Below are positions 51,142-55,499 of a stretch of 55,499 bases of DNA, in pieces. Numbering within the stretch: position 1 is the first letter of the stretch; each line of letters begins with the position of its first letter. The stretch lies in contig JAEZAM010000107.1 of assembly GCA_023430465.1 (NCBI GenBank), positions 1 through 55,499 of the forward strand, in the 5' to 3' direction. Position numbers and translations under genes: made by a program. A model generated the notes under the pieces. That model was not told where the DNA came from, did no database searches, and saw only the letters and a list, made by a program, of their open reading frames with translations. The DNA is from Bacteroidota bacterium. GTDB taxonomy: Bacteria; Bacteroidota; Bacteroidia; Chitinophagales; Chitinophagaceae.

Positions 51142-52504
51142 ACCGGGCGTTTCAATACCCCAGGGTACACGTGATTTTGGGCCGGAAGTCGTGTTCCGGA
51201 GAAATTATATCTTTTCCACCATCCGCGCTGTCTTTGAGAAATTCGGGTTCCAGCCGCTGGAAACACCAGCCATGGAAAACCTGGATACCCTCATGGGGAA
51301 ATATGGCGAGGAGGGCGACCGGCTTATCTTTAAGATCCTGAACAATGGCCTGGGCGATCCCGCCAAATGGGATCGTGCAAAATCAGCTTTCGAGAAGGTA
51401 TTGAGCGGCAAGAACGATCGCGATCTCACGGAACGTGCACTTCGCTATGACCTCACGATCCCGTTTGCGCGATATGTGGCCATGAACCAGGCGCGCCTGG
51501 CCTTTCCGTTCAAGCGGTATCAAATGCAACCCGTATGGCGCGCTGACAAACCACAGAAAAGCCGCTACCGTGAGTTTTACCAGTGTGACGCCGATGTGGT
51601 CGGCAGTAAATCGCTGATCAATGAAGTCGAGCTCACAAGCATTTATGCGCAGGTGTTTGCACAACTCAGGATACCAGTTACAATAAAACTCAACAGCAGG
51701 AAAATTCTGGCCGGCCTTGCTGAAGTAGCCGGAGGCCCGGAGAAACTGACTGATATCACGGTTGCCATCGACAAGCTGGACAAGACCAGCCTCGATGCTG
51801 TAATGGCCGAACTGGCAGCGAAAGGAATTAATGAGAGCCAGCAGGCCCTTATCCGCAGCTATATGAGCATATCCGGCAGCAATGAAGAAAGGATCCGCCA
51901 GTTGAAAGATTTGCTTGGCGCATCCCGCATGGCCCTGGCCGGCATCGAAGAGCTGGAATATATTCTGCACTGGCCATTTGATGAAAAACAGTTTGTAGAG
52001 ATCGACTTCAACCTTGCCCGTGGTCTGAACTATTATACCGGTGTGATCTTCGAAGTCAAGGCGAATAATGTATCCATCGGCAGCATTGGGGGTGGCGGAC
52101 GCTATGATGACCTCACCGGGTTATTTGGCGTACCCGGCATTCCCGGCGTGGGCATCTCCTTTGGTGTTGACCGGATCTATGATGTGATGGAAACGCTTGA
52201 ACTCTTCCCCGCAACAGTGGAGCACAACACGCAGGTATTGTTCTTTCACCTAGGTGAAGCAGAAAGCCGGTTTGCATTTGACCTGATGAAATCCTTGCGG
52301 GAAAGGAATGTGCGCTGCGAACTTTACCCGGAAAGCGTGAAGATGGACAAACAATTCAAATATGCAGAAAAGAAGAACATTCCCTATATCTGCATCATCG
52401 GTTCGCGCGAGCTTGAGCAACAGACCTGTACTATCAAGGATCTGCGCAGCCGGGAAGAACGATCATTGTCACCTAAAGAACTCAGGGAATTTTCCTTCCA
52501 ATAA
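51134..52504 (+). CDS. hisS: Histidyl-tRNA synthetase
   Basis: 456 residues, class II. Motif 1 is within FRRNYIFSTIRAVFEKFGFQ-PLETPAME, motif 2 in SRYREFYQCDADVVG, and motif 3 in GGGGRYDDL...GVGISFGVDRIYDVM. The C-terminal anticodon-binding domain follows. It charges tRNA-His in the cytoplasm. It overlaps the upstream phosphatase gene and is followed by a strong bidirectional terminator. Confidence 0.97.
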   Translation: MAKPGVSIPQGTRDFGPEVVFRRNYIFSTIRAVFEKFGFQPLETPAMENLDTLMGKYGEEGDRLIFKILNNGLGDPAKWDRAKSAFEKVLSGKNDRDLTERALRYDLTIPFARYVAMNQARLAFPFKRYQMQPVWRADKPQKSRYREFYQCDADVVGSKSLINEVELTSIYAQVFAQLRIPVTIKLNSRKILAGLAEVAGGPEKLTDITVAIDKLDKTSLDAVMAELAAKGINESQQALIRSYMSISGSNEERIRQLKDLLGASRMALAGIEELEYILHWPFDEKQFVEIDFNLARGLNYYTGVIFEVKANNVSIGSIGGGGRYDDLTGLFGVPGIPGVGISFGVDRIYDVMETLELFPATVEHNTQVLFFHLGEAESRFAFDLMKSLRERNVRCELYPESVKMDKQFKYAEKKNIPYICIIGSRELEQQTCTIKDLRSREERSLSPKELREFSFQ

Positions 52505-52517
52505 ATGAACTTCTTAA

Positions 52518-52557
52518 ATACAAAAGCCTTTCTCCCTGAAGAGAAAGGCTTTTGTAT
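52518..52557. terminator. Bidirectional terminator between hisS and the small secreted protein gene
   Basis: A 17-bp perfect inverted repeat with arms ATACAAAAGCCTTTCTC and its complement around the loop CCTGAA. A T-rich arm end follows on both strands. It serves hisS on the plus strand and the converging gene ending at 52586 on the minus strand. Confidence 0.9.
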
Positions 52558-52585
52558 GCATTGACTGCAAAATCAGATTACAGGA

Positions 52586-52942
52586 TCATTGGCGAACTTG
52601 TATCGAAGCTGCTTCCCGCGTGCCTTCCAGCACCATGTCGTCTATCTCGATCCTGATCGCATTCACTTTGCCATCCGATCCTCGCTTGAATGTGGCGAGT
52701 CCGTTGTAGGCTACCACTACAAACACATCACCTTCTTTTCTTTTCAGTTCAGAGCTGCCCTGATCAGATGTACCGAAAAGAACACCGTTGTCGATCACAA
52801 CGGTCAGCAGTTCCACTGGAGAACCGGCAGCAAATTTATATTTCCCGGTGTAAGCGGTCAGCGAGTCCGCTGAAGGAGTTTGCGCATTGGCAAGCATGAA
52901 GCCGAAAACGGCGACAACGGTAAGGAGTAGTTTTTGCATCAT
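52586..52942 (-). CDS. Small secreted protein of unknown function (DUF3471-like)
   Basis: 118 residues with a signal peptide (MMQKLLLTVVAVFGFMLANA). The remaining 97 residues contain YTGKYKFAAGSPVELLTVVI and GLATFKRGSDGKVNAIRIEI, which resembles the small beta-barrel of DUF3471, though I cannot confirm this. It follows the thiolase on the same strand after 27 bases and may be in its operon, or may use its own promoter at 52957-52964. Function unknown. Confidence 0.7.
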   Translation of the reverse strand: MMQKLLLTVVAVFGFMLANAQTPSADSLTAYTGKYKFAAGSPVELLTVVIDNGVLFGTSDQGSSELKRKEGDVFVVVAYNGLATFKRGSDGKVNAIRIEIDDMVLEGTREAASIQVRQ

Positions 52943-52956
52943 TAAAGTTTGAATAT

Positions 52957-52964
52957 TAAAGATA
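52957..52964 (-). promoter_or_regulatory. Possible -7 box for the small secreted protein gene
   Basis: Minus strand TATCTTTA, seven of eight bases of TAnnTTTG, about 15 bases before the start at 52942. A -33 box is not clear. Confidence 0.35.
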
Positions 52965-52969
52965 ACGTT

Positions 52970-54163
52970 TTAGAGGCGTTCATAAATGACACTTGAACCC
53001 TGTCCTACCCCTACGCACATGGTTGCCAGGCCATATTTTGCCCCGGTCCTTCTCATTTCATGTACCAGCGTCGTGGATATTCTCACCCCGCTGCAACCGA
53101 GTGGATGGCCGATCGCAATTGCACCGCCGTTTACATTCACCTTTGAAGGGTCAAGATCTAGTTCCCGCATACAGGCGAGGGATTGGGAAGCGAATGCTTC
53201 GTTGAGCTCCACCAGGTCAAGATCCTGGACTTTCAGCCCGGCGCGGGCCAGGGCTTTGCGGGTAGCCGGAACGGGTCCGATGCCCATGATGGAAGGATCC
53301 ACCCCGGCCACCGCCATCGATACGATTCGCGCGATCGGTGTAAGGTCATATTCTTTCACCGCTTCTTCAGAGACAAGGAGCATGGCCGCCGCACCATCGT
53401 TAATGCCGGCGGCATTGCCTGCTGTCACCGTACCATCCTTTGCAAAAGCAGGTTTGAGTGCGGCAAGCTTCTCAAGCGATGTGTCACGCGGATGCTCGTC
53501 TTTAAGCATCCAGCTTACCAACCCGTTGACAAAGAACTCGACCGCCGCAATTTCCTCTTCCCATTTTCCTGCAGCGAGTGCCGCTGCATATTTCTGCTGG
53601 GAGGCCAGGGCAAACCGGTCCTGTTCTTCCCGGGATATATTCCATTCACGCGCTACGTTTTCCGCCGTTTCCCCCATGCTGTAGGGGTGGTACATTTCGC
53701 TCAGTTTCTTATTGGTAAACCGCCATCCAAGTGTAGTGTCATAGGTTTCGGTAGCCCGTTGAAAAGGGGCCGTGGCCTTGGCAGTTACAAACGGGGCCCG
53801 GGTCATGCTTTCGGTACCGGCAGCGATGATCAGTTGGGCATCTCCACATTTCACCTGACGGCCTGCGTCCATGATTGCCTGGAGACCCGATGCACAAAGA
53901 CGGTTGACGGTATTTCCAGCTACCTGCACAGGCAGCCCGGCGAGGAGCGCGGCCATCCGGGCAACGTTGCGGTTGTCTTCACCGGCCTGGTTGGCTGCTC
54001 CGGCGATCACGTCCTCGATGGCGCCAACGTCCACTGATTCGTTTCGCTTGAGCAGCGTGAAGATCACATGGGCCAGCAGATCATCGGGGCGCAGGCTGGA
54101 TAATGCGCCGCCATATTTTCCGATCGGCGTCCTGACAGCGTCGATGATATATACTTCTTTCAT
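52970..54163 (-). CDS. Thiolase (acetyl-CoA acetyltransferase / 3-oxoadipyl-CoA thiolase type)
   Basis: 397 residues from the ATG at 54163 (MKEVYIIDAVRTPIGKYGGA). Catalytic Cys90 is in NRLCASGLQA, and the C-terminal His and Cys are in AIGHPLGCSG and MCVGVGQGSS. The GAANQAGEDNRNVARMAALL segment is typical of the PcaF/PaaJ branch, which cleaves 3-oxoadipyl-CoA to succinyl-CoA and acetyl-CoA, but no pca or paa genes lie nearby, so general beta-oxidation is equally possible. Confidence 0.92.
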   Translation of the reverse strand: MKEVYIIDAVRTPIGKYGGALSSLRPDDLLAHVIFTLLKRNESVDVGAIEDVIAGAANQAGEDNRNVARMAALLAGLPVQVAGNTVNRLCASGLQAIMDAGRQVKCGDAQLIIAAGTESMTRAPFVTAKATAPFQRATETYDTTLGWRFTNKKLSEMYHPYSMGETAENVAREWNISREEQDRFALASQQKYAAALAAGKWEEEIAAVEFFVNGLVSWMLKDEHPRDTSLEKLAALKPAFAKDGTVTAGNAAGINDGAAAMLLVSEEAVKEYDLTPIARIVSMAVAGVDPSIMGIGPVPATRKALARAGLKVQDLDLVELNEAFASQSLACMRELDLDPSKVNVNGGAIAIGHPLGCSGVRISTTLVHEMRRTGAKYGLATMCVGVGQGSSVIYERL

Positions 54164-54367
54164 ATGGTTCATATTGGAGTGCAAATATCGGTGGAAGGTC
54201 GCTTTTAGGCGCTTTAATTCACATATTCGGTGTTGCCGGGCGCTTAATTAACTAATCGTACAAGTTTCAAATATCTTGCAGATGTGATTCTGCATCGGTC
54301 ATCTGATGAGCTTGACTCCAGTTCAGCTGGCATCATTAAAGCTTCCAACCTAAACTCAACCTCACTC

Positions 54368-55012
54368 ATGTTAAAATTTCTATTCAACATTTATACGTGC
54401 ACAACCTTTTTAGTATGCACAAGCCTTTATGGATATTTAAAATTTGCTTCTCCGGAAATCTTGCCGGCTGCAATGTCCTCATTTGATGGATTGATTGAGG
54501 AAATCTTAGGTTCGATTCTATTTTTGGCCCTGCTCTTTTACTTTATGAAGCCGAGCATAAAGGTGAGCAAATATATCGCACATGTTCCGGCCACCGCGAC
54601 GGAATCCGCGCATCTTAGATTTAAGGTCGTAAACTGCTCGCTATTCAAAGCTTATGATTTCCATGTAGATATGTACGAAATGAAGATTGTTTCCAGTTCA
54701 GGACATAATGTAAAATCCGAGTTGATGGGCAGCTATGAAGGCTTTGAGCAAGGAACACCATATCTCGAATCGGGGATCCTGTCACTCTTTCAGTATACGA
54801 AGAGAAACGCAGCCCAGGTTCGGATCAAAAGACTTGTTGACAGCGATGATGTCTTTAAAAGTGCCCTTCAATCTGACAGTTTCGTCGAACTTCACATCTC
54901 TTTTCGACATGGACTCAGTGGGCTGCAAGGACATTATATTAAACGGTATCACAGCATAAACTGCATAAGATCAGGTATGTTCGGTCACGGCTTCGACACC
55001 AGGATCAGTTAA
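54368..55012 (+). CDS. Membrane protein of unknown function, possible channel-type cytoplasmic domain
   Basis: 214 residues from the ATG at 54368 (MLKFLFNIYTCTTFLVCTSL). Two membrane helices lie near residues 5-22 and 45-62, then a soluble beta-rich part (LRFKVVNCSLFKAYDFHVDM, ELHISFRHGLSGLQGHYIKR). The order and wording of this part faintly recall the C-terminal domain of inward-rectifier potassium channels, but the pore loop with a TxGYG filter is absent. I do not name a function. It stands alone and has a plus-strand terminator at 55133-55165. Confidence 0.6.
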   Translation: MLKFLFNIYTCTTFLVCTSLYGYLKFASPEILPAAMSSFDGLIEEILGSILFLALLFYFMKPSIKVSKYIAHVPATATESAHLRFKVVNCSLFKAYDFHVDMYEMKIVSSSGHNVKSELMGSYEGFEQGTPYLESGILSLFQYTKRNAAQVRIKRLVDSDDVFKSALQSDSFVELHISFRHGLSGLQGHYIKRYHSINCIRSGMFGHGFDTRIS

Positions 55013-55132
55013 ATAAGTGCACAAACCTTGCGTTCCCGAAACTTATCGATAATTTTACACATCCCCTTTACGCTAAACCTTTCTACATGAAACGAGATAT
55101 AATTATCTAGAATTTCCATCGAAACTTTTGAC

Positions 55133-55165
55133 GGGTTGCTAGAATTAAGCAACCCTTTCGCTTTT
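55133..55165 (+). terminator. Terminator downstream of the membrane protein gene
   Basis: GGGTTGCT / AGCAACCC (55133-55140, 55148-55155), 8-bp stem with a seven-base loop, followed by TTTCGCTTTT. It lies 120 bases after the stop and before the rlmN promoter. Confidence 0.75.
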
Positions 55166-55236
55166 AGAACGGGAAGCAAAACTCTAATTGGGCGCATTTG
55201 AGCGTGGAGGAATGATCTGAATCCCCTTTTCTGAAG

Positions 55237-55244
55237 TATCTTTG
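55237..55244 (+). promoter_or_regulatory. -7 box of rlmN
   Basis: TATCTTTG is a perfect TAnnTTTG match, only four bases before the ATG at 55249. If used, transcription would start at or within the first codon, which gives a leaderless message. Confidence 0.5.
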
Positions 55245-55248
55245 CAGG

Positions 55249-55499
55249 ATGGCAAACGCTGAACAGCGCAATATCAGGACACTTTCCCTCGCTGATATTG
55301 AGGAATATGTGAATACGATTGGCGAGAAGAAATTCCGCGCCCGGCAGATCTATGACTGGATATGGCTCAAACCCGTGCAATCTTTCGAGGGCATGAGCAA
55401 TCTTTCCAAAGAATTGAGACAACGACTGGCCACCGATTTCACCCTGCCCGGCCTGACCGTCGATGCCACCCAGTATTCTGCCGATGGCACCGTCAAATC
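55249..55499 (+). CDS. rlmN: 23S rRNA (adenine-2503-C2)-methyltransferase RlmN (partial)
   Basis: The gene begins at the ATG at 55249 and runs off the right window edge; 83 residues are visible. TLSLADIEEYVNTIGEKKFR-ARQIYDWIW is the N-terminal helical domain of RlmN, which precedes the radical SAM core. The Cys motif and catalytic Cys lie outside the window. The enzyme methylates A2503 of 23S rRNA and A37 of some tRNAs. The start has a perfect -7 box immediately upstream. Confidence 0.88.
   Translation, partial: MANAEQRNIRTLSLADIEEYVNTIGEKKFRARQIYDWIWLKPVQSFEGMSNLSKELRQRLATDFTLPGLTVDATQYSADGTVK

Noticed and set aside
54284..54367. Upstream GTG start for the membrane protein gene
   Set aside because: The extra 28 residues are polar and precede the first membrane helix without purpose; the ATG at 54368 fits better.
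55009..55422. 137-residue minus-strand frame opposite rlmN
   Set aside because: Antisense to rlmN and spans its promoter and a terminator; no support.
1..55499. tRNA or rRNA genes
   Set aside because: Both strands were read for a T-loop-like GTTCNANNC context and for conserved rRNA words; none was convincing.

Overview
The window looks like a chromosomal segment of a Bacteroidota bacterium, most likely of the Chitinophagaceae or a close relative. The signs are: promoters of the TAnnTTTG type, few Shine-Dalgarno sequences, several TonB-dependent receptors, an ExbB-ExbD-ExbD-TonB operon, a nuoA-N operon with a very short NuoG, and the usual Bacteroidota forms of MnmE, HisS and RlmN. No rRNA, tRNA or CRISPR array was seen. 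The organism assignment is an inference from gene style, not from a database comparison.

Layout. 0-2.1 kb: the N-terminus of a propeller-type sensor protein (cut by the window edge) and two paralogous lipoproteins. 2.3-8.9 kb: a TetR-regulated RND efflux operon (regulator, adaptor, pump, outer-membrane channel), with matching palindromes at the regulator and pump promoters. 9-21.4 kb: a FecA-like receptor, a small coiled-coil secreted protein, an RRM RNA-binding protein, a secreted protein with a zincin motif, an iron-uptake operon (siderophore receptor, PepSY membrane protein, small Cys-rich protein), a Lys-rich repeat protein followed by two tandem SET-domain genes, and a penicillin-binding-like serine hydrolase. 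A 31-bp palindrome occurs three times in the gaps here.

21.5-27.2 kb is an accessory island: a Fic protein with a cluster of operator-like repeats, a frameshifted AAA-ATPase, a decayed conjugative-transposon scar that joins traG to a relaxase gene, an AbiE-type toxin-antitoxin pair with two promoter repeats, and an IS3-type transposase tail. 27.2-33.3 kb: mnmE, the TonB energising operon and an ABC permease. 33.3-47.4 kb: the complex I operon, all on the minus strand. It is interrupted between nuoF and nuoG by a GxxExxY/PD-(D/E)XK nuclease-like gene bounded by inverted CACGCAAAG repeats, with a solo copy of the repeat between nuoE and nuoD. 47.5-55.5 kb: TPR, PstS-like and small membrane proteins, a low-molecular-weight phosphatase overlapping hisS, a small secreted protein, a thiolase, an unrecognised membrane protein, and the start of rlmN.

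The most unusual item is the nuclease cassette with terminal inverted repeats inside the nuo operon. Next are the tandem SET genes behind a Lys-repeat protein, the repeat cluster at the Fic promoter, and the dual operators of the efflux and AbiE systems.
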